From assembly GCA_029212885.1 (NCBI GenBank), contig JARGPC010000010.1, forward strand, positions 25,014-89,013: a stretch of DNA of 64,000 bases, read 5' to 3'. The notes beneath the pieces are model-generated. The model was not told the DNA's origin. It made no database searches and was given only the letters and a program-made list of their open reading frames with translations. Below, one piece after another: positions 26,334-35,116 of this stretch. The stretch is from Coxiellaceae bacterium. Lineage in GTDB: Bacteria > Pseudomonadota > Gammaproteobacteria > Coxiellales > Coxiellaceae. Numbering within the stretch: the stretch's first letter is position 1; each line of letters begins with the position of its first letter. A program made the translations under genes and the position numbers.

Positions 26334-27521
26334 ATGCCAATCAGATCATTTCGACATTTTTTGAGACTGGAAAGTAGTGGTGGTATTGTTTTATTTCTAG
26401 CAGCTATTCTCGCTTTAATAATAGACAACAGCGGCTGGTCAAGTTTCTACCACGCCTTTTTCAACCAAACGCTTAATATCAGTTTGGGAGACTTTGTGCT
26501 CGCCAAGCCTGTACAGTTATGGGTCAATGATGGCTTGATGGTTTTTTTCTTTTTATTGGTTGGTCTCGAGATTAAGCGTGAGCTGTTTGAGGGGGAATTA
26601 AACAGTAAAGCTAAAGCACTGCTGCCTGGCATTGCAGCGGCGGGTGGTATGATTGTTCCTGCTGTGATTTATATTGCGGTTAACTATGGTCATGGTGATA
26701 ATTTGCGCGGTTGGGCAATTCCAACGGCAACAGATATTGCGTTCTCATTAGGCATTTTAGCGTTATTAAAATCGCGTATTCCACCGGCATTGAAAATATT
26801 TTTAACAGCGCTAGCGATTTTTGATGATATTGGTGCAATTGTAGTTATTGCTATTTTTTATACTCATCATATTTCAATAGGCTTATTGGCTGTTGCTGCC
26901 GTATTAACCATTGTACTGGTATTGCTTAATCGCTTTAATGTCACGCACCGTGCCGCCTATTTTATAGTAGGTGTCATCATGTGGGTATGTGTGTTGAAGT
27001 CTGGTGTGCATGCGACATTGGTAGGGATAATTTTAGGCTTTGCAATTCCACTGCGTGTATACACTAAAGATGGTGGAAGTGTTTCGCCAGTGCGCGAATT
27101 GGAGCATTCATTGCACCCATGGGTGGCGTTTATGATCTTGCCGTTGTTTGCATTTGCTAATGCGGGTATTTCATTTAAAGGCATGGATTGGGGTATGTTG
27201 CTGCATCCGATTCCGTTGGGCATTACCTTAGGGTTATTTTTTGGTAAGCAGCTGGGTATTTTTATCTTTACTTGGATTGCCATTAAACTGAACTGGGCGC
27301 GTATGCCTCACAACGGTAATTGGTTGGGAATTTATGGCATGTCGATGATTGCTGGTGTTGGTTTTACTATGAGTTTATTTATTGGTTCTTTGGCTTTCGC
27401 CAGTATGGAGCATATGGCATTGGTGCGTATGGGTGTGTTGCTCGGCTCATTATTGTCCGGTGTTGCTGGCTACCTCTTGTTACGCTTTGGAAATCCTCGG
27501 CGTAATGCATTGGTAAAGTAG
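26334..27521 (+). CDS. nhaA: Na+/H+ antiporter NhaA
   Basis: 395 residues, normal for NhaA. The N terminus (MPIRSFRHFLRLESSGGIVL) is typical; TDIAFSLGILALL carries the conserved Asp, and IFDDIGAIVVIAIFY carries the two essential aspartates of the ion site. Start at 26334 chosen for GAGGGAAGC upstream and family alignment. Inner membrane, exports Na+ for H+, important at alkaline pH. Confidence 0.95.
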   Translation: MPIRSFRHFLRLESSGGIVLFLAAILALIIDNSGWSSFYHAFFNQTLNISLGDFVLAKPVQLWVNDGLMVFFFLLVGLEIKRELFEGELNSKAKALLPGIAAAGGMIVPAVIYIAVNYGHGDNLRGWAIPTATDIAFSLGILALLKSRIPPALKIFLTALAIFDDIGAIVVIAIFYTHHISIGLLAVAAVLTIVLVLLNRFNVTHRAAYFIVGVIMWVCVLKSGVHATLVGIILGFAIPLRVYTKDGGSVSPVRELEHSLHPWVAFMILPLFAFANAGISFKGMDWGMLLHPIPLGITLGLFFGKQLGIFIFTWIAIKLNWARMPHNGNWLGIYGMSMIAGVGFTMSLFIGSLAFASMEHMALVRMGVLLGSLLSGVAGYLLLRFGNPRRNALVK

Positions 27522-27609
27522 AAAGCACAGCCTATACAGCTTGATACCATACTGCTGCTAAATAGTTTAGAATGGCTGTCATCAAAAATGAACTAAGCGA
27601 GAATCCAAC

Positions 27610-30282
27610 ATGGTAGCAGCAGAAAAGCCAACCGGTAACAGTGCCCCAAATACTAAATATCTCAGTGATTATCAACCGACCGATTTTATTATTGAAAACG
27701 TTCATTTACACTTTGACTTACATGAAGATGAGACGCTGGTTAAGGCGATTTTAAATTTTAAGCGCAATCCGAAGGCTAAAACTAACGCAACTGAATTACG
27801 CTTAGATGGTGAAGCGCTTGAGTTGCGCGATATTGCCTTAAATGGTAAGGCGCTGGCAGATAAACAGTATGCTGTGCTGGAAGATGCATTGTTAATTCAC
27901 AACGTTCCAGACAAATTTACTTTAGAAACGGTGGTGATGATTAAGCCGCAAGAGAATACTGAGCTGAGTGGCCTGTATAAATCCAGTGGTAACTATTGCA
28001 CGCAATGTGAGCCAGAAGGTTTTCGTCGTATTACCTATTTCTTGGATCGTCCGGATGTGATGACAACATTCACAACAACAATAACTGCAGATAAACAAAA
28101 ATACCCGATGTTATTAGCTAATGGTAATTTAATCGAAGAGCGTGATACTGAAGGTGGGCGCCACTGGGTGAAATGGGAAGATCCATCATTAAAGCCTTGT
28201 TATTTATTTGCGTTAGTTGCGGGTAGTTTTGATTTAATTGAAGATACGTTTACCACGATGTCGGGCCGGCAAGTGGCATTGCGATTGTTTTTAGAGCGTG
28301 GATTTTTAGATCAAGGGCAATTTGCGATGGATTCCTTAGTGCGCTCGATGAAATGGGATGAAGAGGCGTTTGGTCGCGAATACGATTTAGATATCTATAT
28401 GGTGGTTGCTGTTAGTGACTTTAATATGGGCGCAATGGAAAATAAAGGGCTTAATGTTTTTAATACCAAGTGTGTTTTAGCGCGTCAAGATACTGCCACC
28501 GATACTGATTACGCCAATATTGAGCGCGTGATTGGTCATGAATATTTTCATAACTGGTCGGGTAACCGCATTACATGCCGTGACTGGTTTCAGATTACGT
28601 TAAAAGAAGGCTTGACTGTTTTACGTGAGCAGTTGTTTTGTGAAGACATGACATCGCCGCTGTTGGTGCGGATTAAGTCGGCGAATACCATTCGCAATGT
28701 TCAGTTCGCACAAGATGCGGGCCCTATGTCGCACCCGATTCGCCCAGAGCAGTATATTGAGATTAATAATTTTTATACTGTGACTGTGTACGAAAAAGGT
28801 TCGGAAGTGATTCGTATGGTGCGCACGTTCTTGGGTAAGGAAGTGTTTCGCCAAGCGATGGATGAATACTTTTCGCGTTATGATGGTCAAGCGGTAACGA
28901 CTGAAGACTTTATTGCGGTGATGCAGGAAGTGTCGGGTAAAGACTTAACACAGTTTTGTCGTTGGTATAAGCAAGGTGGCACACCGGAATTAACAGTTAA
29001 GGCGAATTACGATACTAATGCTAAAACTTTGAAACTGGAAGTGCGACAACATTGCCCGAAAACACCGGGCCCGGGTCAGGATCACAAGTTACCCTATGAA
29101 ATGCCGTTAGCGATGGGTTTTATGTCGGCAGAAGGTGAAATGCCAACACAGCTAAAGGGTGAAGCCGAAGCATTAACTGGTACACGTATTTTAGATATCA
29201 CCGAAGAAGACCAGGTGTTTGAATTTATCAACGTTGAGCAACAGCCGGCGCTATCATTGCTACGTGATTTTTCTGCGCCAGTGAAGTTGCACTATGCCTA
29301 CAGCGATCAAGAGTTATTGACGTTAATGACTAAAGATACTAACGGTTTTAGTCGTTGGGATGCGGCGCAGCAATATTTTGTGCGTCTGATCTTGATGGGT
29401 GTTGAAGAGTATCGCCGTAAAGGCAAGTACGACGCACATTTAGATATGGTGTTGTTGTCTCATTTGTCGGCGATGTTAAATAGTAAAAGTGAAGATCCGC
29501 AATTGTTAGCATTGCTATTTACCTTACCAACAGAAAATTACTTAATGCAAGTGATGCCAGAGGCGGATGTCGATGCGGTGCACGCGGTGCGTAATACCAT
29601 TATTGAAACCATGGCGATGCAATTGCAAGATGAGTGGTTGAATACTTATAATCGTATTGCCAGTGATTTAGCGCCGGAGTATTCACCAGCGAATGCGGCG
29701 CAGCGCAGTTTAAAGAATGTGGCGTTACATTATTTAGCAGCCCTGGGCTCTGACGATATGATTGATGTCGTTAAGCAGCAATTCGATACGGCAGAAAACA
29801 TGACTGATAGTATGGCTGCTTTAACAGCATTAAATGATTTGGAAAGCCCGGTACGTCAACAATCATTAATCGATTTCCGTCAGCGTTGGCATGATGAGGC
29901 GTTGGTGATGGATAAGTGGTTGGCGGTACAAGCCTGCTCTTCATTGCCGAACACTTTAGCGGAAGTGAAATCGATTGTGGCCAGTGATGCGTTTAATTTA
30001 TTAAACCCAAACAATGTGCGTTCATTGGTGGGAGCATTTACGGCGAACTTGATTCATTTCCATGCGGCAGATGGTTCTGGTTATGCTTTCTTGGCTGATC
30101 AAGTGATAGCATTAGATCAACATAATCGTTTAACCGCTGCGCGTTTATGTGAACCGTTAATTCGTTGGCAGAAAATGGATAAAGCACGCCAAAAATTAAT
30201 GAAGCAACAGCTGGAGCGCATTATTGCTGTGGAAGGCTTATCACCGGATGTCTATGAGGTGGTTTCCGCTTCATTGGCTTGA
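27610..30282 (+). CDS. pepN: Aminopeptidase N (M1 family)
   Basis: 890 residues, close to the E. coli enzyme (870). The exopeptidase loop GAMEN spans residues 274-278 and the zinc motif HEYFH residues 310-314 in IGHEYFHNWSGNR, followed by the third ligand Glu in LKEGLTVLREQ. It removes N-terminal residues from peptides in the cytoplasm and feeds amino-acid catabolism. Single-gene unit; a palindromic element follows. Confidence 0.96.
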   Translation: MVAAEKPTGNSAPNTKYLSDYQPTDFIIENVHLHFDLHEDETLVKAILNFKRNPKAKTNATELRLDGEALELRDIALNGKALADKQYAVLEDALLIHNVPDKFTLETVVMIKPQENTELSGLYKSSGNYCTQCEPEGFRRITYFLDRPDVMTTFTTTITADKQKYPMLLANGNLIEERDTEGGRHWVKWEDPSLKPCYLFALVAGSFDLIEDTFTTMSGRQVALRLFLERGFLDQGQFAMDSLVRSMKWDEEAFGREYDLDIYMVVAVSDFNMGAMENKGLNVFNTKCVLARQDTATDTDYANIERVIGHEYFHNWSGNRITCRDWFQITLKEGLTVLREQLFCEDMTSPLLVRIKSANTIRNVQFAQDAGPMSHPIRPEQYIEINNFYTVTVYEKGSEVIRMVRTFLGKEVFRQAMDEYFSRYDGQAVTTEDFIAVMQEVSGKDLTQFCRWYKQGGTPELTVKANYDTNAKTLKLEVRQHCPKTPGPGQDHKLPYEMPLAMGFMSAEGEMPTQLKGEAEALTGTRILDITEEDQVFEFINVEQQPALSLLRDFSAPVKLHYAYSDQELLTLMTKDTNGFSRWDAAQQYFVRLILMGVEEYRRKGKYDAHLDMVLLSHLSAMLNSKSEDPQLLALLFTLPTENYLMQVMPEADVDAVHAVRNTIIETMAMQLQDEWLNTYNRIASDLAPEYSPANAAQRSLKNVALHYLAALGSDDMIDVVKQQFDTAENMTDSMAALTALNDLESPVRQQSLIDFRQRWHDEALVMDKWLAVQACSSLPNTLAEVKSIVASDAFNLLNPNNVRSLVGAFTANLIHFHAADGSGYAFLADQVIALDQHNRLTAARLCEPLIRWQKMDKARQKLMKQQLERIIAVEGLSPDVYEVVSASLA

Positions 30283-30307
30283 TGCTGCCATTCGAGATTG
30301 CGAGTGT

Positions 30308-30358
30308 GTCATTCCGGGTTATGAGTGTGTCATCCCGGACCCCGATCCGGGATCCAGT
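30308..30358. repeat. Dispersed palindromic element
   Basis: A partial copy (TGTCATTCCGGGTTATGAG, 30308-30326) precedes a full stem, ATCCCGGA (30332-30339) and TCCGGGAT (30346-30353). The following bases resemble those after the 19998-20045 copy. Confidence 0.7.
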
Positions 30359-30445
30359 CGAATAGTCTTACATTGTACGCGGCTTTGTTGACTGGCTCAA
30401 AAATAACTCAGGCTGCTGCCCCGTAACGGGTTTCAGTTGGTTTAA

Positions 30446-30729
30446 AACGCTTTGGATCAGATAGATGTTAATGTTGCACTTTTCACTGCAGACGGTGCTT
30501 ACGATAGTAACTCAGCTTACCAAGATTTGGCCGCATGGCCTGGCAAAAAATAATGAGGTACGGTTAATGAAATTATTCAGAGCTATGCATCCAGCGCTAT
30601 AAAAAAATACTGGGTAACAAGTTATATGCCAGAGAAATGTCTCGTCAAAAAAACGAAGCTATGGTCGGCTGTGGAATTTTGAATACAATGACAGTGCCAG
30701 GAATGCCTGAAGGTTATCGTTGTGCCTGA
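30446..30729 (+). pseudogene. DDE transposase remnant (IS4/IS5-like)
   Basis: One frame gives ALDQIDVNVALFTADGAYDS, containing the DGAYDS catalytic-Asp block of IS4/IS5-type transposases, then a stop. A second frame gives KILGNKLYAREMSRQKNEA, MVGCGILNTM and PGMPEGYR, matching the C-terminal E-helix block of the same family. The frameshift, stops and missing N-terminal half show it is dead. No inverted ends are recognised. Confidence 0.65.
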
Positions 30730-30824
30730 ATTTTAATATGTACAGGTTGGCGAAACGCTAGGAAACAAAGCCAAGCTCAGCCTAAATAAATGATATTAAA
30801 CAAAGTGATAGTGGAGCCGTATTT

Positions 30825-30857
30825 GTTAATGACTTGCTAACGATCTTTGTGTATCAT
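30825..30857 (+). promoter_or_regulatory. Degenerate PmrA-type box and -10 of the 30887 gene
   Basis: GTTAAT (30825-30830), gactt, GCTAAC (30836-30841), then exactly 10 bp to TATCAT (30852-30857), a 5/6 -10. The second hexamer is poor, but the spacing equals that of the perfect copies. Confidence 0.4.
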
Positions 30858-30873
30858 ATTTGATCATATTTGT

Positions 30874-30881
30874 GGGGGGGG
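30874..30881 (+). promoter_or_regulatory. G8 tract serving as ribosome binding site
   Basis: Eight consecutive G end five bases before the ATG at 30887 and are the only Shine-Dalgarno-like sequence there. Slippage would change the spacing between the ribosome binding site and the start, or the frame of a TTG-started reading at 30860. Confidence 0.45.
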
Positions 30882-30886
30882 ATTTT

Positions 30887-32905
30887 ATGAGGCCAACAAG
30901 TGTCGTAGTTTACAGAGGTGTAAGTCAAATACTACCTGCTGTGGTGCGGGCAGCAAAAAAACCAGCAGTACTTAGCTTGATGGCTGCTTTGCCTCCTCGA
31001 GCGATGGCAACGGCGGCAGTTGCCCCAGCTTCTCGTCGGGTTGCAGAAGATTTGGCTATGCAGGGAGCGTTTGTTACGGCAGAAGCCAACCTTTCCTTGC
31101 CTCCGGCCCAAGAGGTTCTGTCAGTTGCGCAAGGAGTGCGGGGAGCCACTCAGCTGATGGTTGGTGATTTCGCCTATTTCACTAAAGAAATCAGTGGGGT
31201 TATCGCGGAAACATTAAAATCCAGGCAACTATTAATTTTATTATTTGATCGAGATGGCATTGCAGTTCCTGCTAATGAGCGGGCTTTGTGGATCTTAAAT
31301 CATTTTAATCATGTTGATAATTTGCAGGTTAAAGTTGTTTATGGTGCGCCTGAGGTGGAGTCGCTCGATGCATATTGTGGTTATTTGTACGGTCAAATTC
31401 CTACAACAGTAGATGTTCGTGAGCTGTGCTCTTTCAGTGAAGCAGATGAAGCCTTGGCGGAAATTCTGTCAGTACCGACCCGTTCTTACGACTTGCGTTA
31501 CTCCGATGAAATGATTAAGGAGGATGTGAGTGAATATACAGATGCCTTGGTTCCCCATACAGTCCAGCGTGTGTTAAACCCCTTTGATGTAGTAATTCCA
31601 TCAGAAGCATTTGAGTCGGGGGTAGATGATCTGTCAAAATTAACCTATGAGAAAATGCAAGCCTACAATCAAGGGGCGGTTAATATAGATCGCTTATTTA
31701 TGCGAACGCCGTGGGATTTATCTGCTTTGCAGCAAGTGAACTTACCAATGTTGATTGGCCCACCGCCCGTAGAATTTTCAGGGTTAGATTTTAGTTGCCC
31801 AGCTATCACACAAGTATTTGACATGCCGTTTTACCTTCCAGGACAAGGGTTCAAGCTGCCGCGAGAATTGTATCCAGTGATGCCGATATTAATGCAGTGT
31901 GTGGCTGCTGAACGTGAAGCAAACCCAGAGATCGCAGACTATCATGCTTATGTTACAGTGGACTGTGGTGTGGTTGCTCCTCAAGGTTTTGCAAGGCGTG
32001 ATGGTTTGCATGTTGATGGCTTTTTAGCATCAAGTAACATAGATAATAATCAAGGGATTTTATGGGGTGATCATACGTACGTCTTTAGTAATCAGCAACC
32101 ACTCCAGACTGAACTCTACCCGGGTCCATTTGATTTAAGTGACACCGATTATGATGACCCGCAAGGGGTGTTGGCTACTTTAGCTGAGCAAGGAAAAGGC
32201 ATGGCTTATTATCATGGCTTGGCTAATCATTTGTATCGTATGGATACAAATACAGTGCATGCTGTACACCCTAATTTATCAGGACAATATTTGTTGCGTA
32301 CTTTTCTTAAGGTGACTTTTAGTCCTAGAAAATTTAATCGCAGCGGCAATACAGTGAACCCATTATTTGAATATGATCTATTGTATGTGCCTCGTGGCCG
32401 TGGCCGTAATACACAGAATTTTACAGGTACGGTGCCAAGCAATAGTAGGGCAGTATCCTTAAAAGAACTAGATAATGGTGACGAGGGGAAATACCTCACC
32501 TGGTTAAGCCATCGAGTATTATCATGTGAAAAACGTCCAGAGGTGCTAGTTCGTGCGCAGCCTGCAACAGTAGGTGAGCGTTTGAAAACAGTTGTCGATG
32601 GCTGTTTAGTTACCGAAAACATTGCGCGTTCTAGTGATATGGTTGTAACACGTGAGGGGGGTGATCATTATCTGCTAAGCGCTACTAAGTTTAGGCGGCT
32701 TTATCGTGAAAGTGGCACGCCAGGGCTATTTAAGCCGACGGCACGTGAGTTGATGAGTAGGCGAGTTACGGAAGATGTCTCTTTTGTTGCGTCTTGGGGA
32801 ACACGCCAGCAAATCCCAGCGGGAGGCTATATCCTTGAGGATGATGTTGGTGAGCGTTGGGGTGTGCACGAGGAAAGTTTCAACGCTACGTATCAAAAGA
32901 TATAA
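30887..32905 (+). CDS. Orphan protein with possible Fe(II)/2-oxoglutarate oxygenase core, effector-like
   Basis: 672 residues; the N-terminal 60 residues are Ala/Pro-rich and weakly hydrophobic. In the second half DGLHVDGF (His375-x-Asp377) is followed by TVHAVHPN (His458, His461) and LLRTFLK with Arg471. An HxD...H...R set with Arg about ten residues after the second His is the iron and 2-oxoglutarate ligand pattern of the cupin-fold dioxygenases. No named family is recognised, so enzyme function is inference. The C-terminal part is polar. I prefer the ATG at 30887 (G8 upstream) to a TTG at 30860. The promoter carries a degenerate PmrA-type box, which favours an effector role. Confidence 0.55.
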   Translation: MRPTSVVVYRGVSQILPAVVRAAKKPAVLSLMAALPPRAMATAAVAPASRRVAEDLAMQGAFVTAEANLSLPPAQEVLSVAQGVRGATQLMVGDFAYFTKEISGVIAETLKSRQLLILLFDRDGIAVPANERALWILNHFNHVDNLQVKVVYGAPEVESLDAYCGYLYGQIPTTVDVRELCSFSEADEALAEILSVPTRSYDLRYSDEMIKEDVSEYTDALVPHTVQRVLNPFDVVIPSEAFESGVDDLSKLTYEKMQAYNQGAVNIDRLFMRTPWDLSALQQVNLPMLIGPPPVEFSGLDFSCPAITQVFDMPFYLPGQGFKLPRELYPVMPILMQCVAAEREANPEIADYHAYVTVDCGVVAPQGFARRDGLHVDGFLASSNIDNNQGILWGDHTYVFSNQQPLQTELYPGPFDLSDTDYDDPQGVLATLAEQGKGMAYYHGLANHLYRMDTNTVHAVHPNLSGQYLLRTFLKVTFSPRKFNRSGNTVNPLFEYDLLYVPRGRGRNTQNFTGTVPSNSRAVSLKELDNGDEGKYLTWLSHRVLSCEKRPEVLVRAQPATVGERLKTVVDGCLVTENIARSSDMVVTREGGDHYLLSATKFRRLYRESGTPGLFKPTARELMSRRVTEDVSFVASWGTRQQIPAGGYILEDDVGERWGVHEESFNATYQKI

Positions 32906-32979
32906 TCGGTTATATAGCAACAGTTACACAGCTGGCTGTGTTAGCACCGTTTAGCGTATTGAGTTGTGACGAAACCAAT

Positions 32980-33501
32980 TTAGTTATTGTCGTGACAGGT
33001 AATCACAATTTGCTTGGTACCACCGACCATTACTTGATGTGGTTTATCAAAAAAGCCGTTGGTGCAGGTGGCGGTGGTGCTTGAGCCATCTTCGCAAAAG
33101 ATTGAATAGATATTATTGCTAACGGTATTATCTACTTTAGCAACGCCACCGGTTTTGCAGTGACGTAACTTAGCAGCGTTGATGTTATAGCTTTCACCGC
33201 TTTTGCATTGATAGACGTAGCGATTAGTGGCTTGAAAATCAGACACCAATTTGCAAGTTTTCATAGATGAGGTGGTGATATGTTTGTCTGGATGAATAAC
33301 CGGCGAAATATTGGAAGCATTGATCACTGATGGTGCTGAATTTTTAGTCGCAGCTGAGTCATTAGGGGCTACCGGAGATGAGTCCGAAGGCGTGATAGAT
33401 GATACGTCCGGAGGTGTTTCTTCAGCGAGTGTTGCAGATAAGCTGCTAACAGGTATTCCAATAGCGGCAGTAATAAGGCAGCTGATGATTAATGATTTCA
33501 T
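32980..33501 (-). CDS. Small secreted Cys-rich protein
   Basis: 173 residues: signal peptide (about 1-23), a Ser/Pro/Thr/Asn-rich linker to about residue 75, then a compact C-terminal domain with six cysteines (MKTCKLVS, YQCKSGE, LRHCKTG, IFCEDG, ATCTNG, ITCHDN) in a near-regular alternation, suggesting three disulfides. Family not recognised. The start has GAGGAG seven bases upstream and an extended -10 promoter at 33529-33537. Convergent with the 30887 gene. Confidence 0.65.
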   Translation of the reverse strand: MKSLIISCLITAAIGIPVSSLSATLAEETPPDVSSITPSDSSPVAPNDSAATKNSAPSVINASNISPVIHPDKHITTSSMKTCKLVSDFQATNRYVYQCKSGESYNINAAKLRHCKTGGVAKVDNTVSNNIYSIFCEDGSSTTATCTNGFFDKPHQVMVGGTKQIVITCHDNN

Positions 33502-33528
33502 GACTATCTCCTCGACTATGCTTGGCCA

Positions 33529-33537
33529 ATTATAGCA
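33529..33537 (-). promoter_or_regulatory. Extended -10 promoter of the secreted Cys-rich protein gene
   Basis: On the minus strand TGC-TATAAT: a perfect -10 with the upstream TG dinucleotide of extended -10 promoters. It would start transcription about 20 bases before the ATG. No -35 match is seen, which this promoter class does not need. Confidence 0.55.
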
Positions 33538-33660
33538 GCTGCTTAGATGGTTTCTTTATGATTGTTGATGGGTTGACCTACGTTTTTAAGGTGGGGATAT
33601 GGGCGGAAAATTAAGGATTAAAAACAATGGGGTATGGTGTGTTCTTTAAGTGTATTCAGT

Positions 33661-33694
33661 GGGGGGGTCGATTTACATAGTTATCTGATATAAT
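33661..33694 (+). promoter_or_regulatory. Extended -10 promoter of the xylose operon, with G7 tract at -35
   Basis: TGa-TATAAT at 33686-33694 is a perfect extended -10. Seventeen bases upstream, where a -35 would lie, the sequence runs into a G7 tract (33661-33667) and no TTGACA-like hexamer exists. The transcript would begin near 33701, just upstream of the AAGGA ribosome binding site. Confidence 0.6.
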
Positions 33695-33718
33695 GCCGAT
33701 TTTGCCTAAGGACCCAGC

Positions 33719-35116
33719 ATGGACACATTAGAGAACAGTGGCGCGCATTCCAGTCGTTTATACCTGTTTATTGTTTTGGTGGCAGCTTTTGCTGGTGTGT
33801 TATTTGGTTATGACACTGGTGTTATATCAGGTGCGATATTGTTTATTTCTGGCGAATTTAGGCTCAGCACAGAAATGAATGGCATTGTGGTTGGCATGGT
33901 ATTGGTTGGCGCATTTCTGGGTGCGATAATTAGTGGGCACCTGTCTGATGTGGTGGGTCGTAAGCGTTTGTTGGTAGCGGATACGGTTATCTTTATTGTG
34001 GGTACATTGTTAACCGGTTTTGCGCATACTATCCCTGGTTTAGTTATGGGTCGACTAATTGTTGGTGTTGCTATCGGAATTTCATCCTATTCGGCCCCTT
34101 TATATATTGCAGAAATTGCACCACCAAAGCACCGCGGTGCATTGGTTTCACTGAATCAGTTGTCGATTGCATTTGGTTTATTGCTGTCTTATGGTGTGGA
34201 TTATCATTTTTCATTTGCACACGATTGGCGTGCGATGTTTCTAATTGGTATCATCCCGGCGCTTGGCTTATTGGTTGCTATGTGTTTGTTGCCTTACAGT
34301 CCGCGTTGGATGGTATTGCATGGTCATGACGACAGAGCGCGCAGTATTTTACGTCTTGTGCGTGGCAGTGATGCTGTTGCTGAGCGAGAGTTTCATGAGA
34401 TTAAGGGTAGCTTGAATTATCAGCGCGCACGTTGGCAGTCATTATTCCAGCCGCGTGTGATTCCGGTATTGGTTATTGGTATTGCTTTAGCCTTGATTCA
34501 GCAAGTGACGGGAATTAATACCATTTTATATTATGCGCCGACCATTTTTTCGATGGCTGGATTTGCTGATGCTCAAAATTCTATTTTAGTGACTGGGTTG
34601 ATTGGTGTTGTGTTTGTATTATTTTCAGCTTTAGCGATCCCGATGATTGATCGCTTTGGTCGCCGCTTTCTTTTATTGCTCGGCGTGAGTGTTATGACGC
34701 TGTCACTATTGTTGTTGGGGTATTTATTTTTACCATCGGTGACGATGTCTCATGCTATGCAGCAGTTGTCGGTTTTTACTATTTTGGTTTATATAGCAGC
34801 ATTTGCGATTAGCTTAGGCCCGGTAATGTGGCTGATGATTGCTGAAATATTCCCTATTCATGTGCGGGGGTTGGGCGCTAGTGTTTGTACGGCGGTGAAT
34901 TGGGGTTCGAATTGGTTGGTGGCGGTAACGTTTTTAAGTTTTGTGCATTGGGTAGGGCAAGGGGGTACGTTCCTTACTTATGGGGTGGTTTCTTTGTTGT
35001 CGTTATTCTTTATTTATATGTGGGTACCTGAAACGAAGGGCGTGACTTTGGAACAAATCGAAGCGCATTTATTTGAAGGTCGTAAGATTCGTGATATTGG
35101 TAAGGAGGTTGGTTAG
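33719..35116 (+). CDS. MFS sugar/proton symporter, probably xylose (XylE/AraE-like)
   Basis: 465 residues, 12 spans, sugar-porter family. Diagnostic motifs: GYDTGVISGAILFI in the first span, GRxxVGxAxG near 118, IAEIAPPKHRGALVSLNQL, LPYSPRWMVLHG, the sugar-binding QQVTGINTILYYAPTIF in span 7, and PETKGVTLEQIE at the end. Xylose as substrate is inferred from the tightly coupled xylB and xylA; arabinose or galactose cannot be excluded on motifs alone. Its stop overlaps the xylB GTG start by one base. Confidence 0.88.
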   Translation: MDTLENSGAHSSRLYLFIVLVAAFAGVLFGYDTGVISGAILFISGEFRLSTEMNGIVVGMVLVGAFLGAIISGHLSDVVGRKRLLVADTVIFIVGTLLTGFAHTIPGLVMGRLIVGVAIGISSYSAPLYIAEIAPPKHRGALVSLNQLSIAFGLLLSYGVDYHFSFAHDWRAMFLIGIIPALGLLVAMCLLPYSPRWMVLHGHDDRARSILRLVRGSDAVAEREFHEIKGSLNYQRARWQSLFQPRVIPVLVIGIALALIQQVTGINTILYYAPTIFSMAGFADAQNSILVTGLIGVVFVLFSALAIPMIDRFGRRFLLLLGVSVMTLSLLLLGYLFLPSVTMSHAMQQLSVFTILVYIAAFAISLGPVMWLMIAEIFPIHVRGLGASVCTAVNWGSNWLVAVTFLSFVHWVGQGGTFLTYGVVSLLSLFFIYMWVPETKGVTLEQIEAHLFEGRKIRDIGKEVG

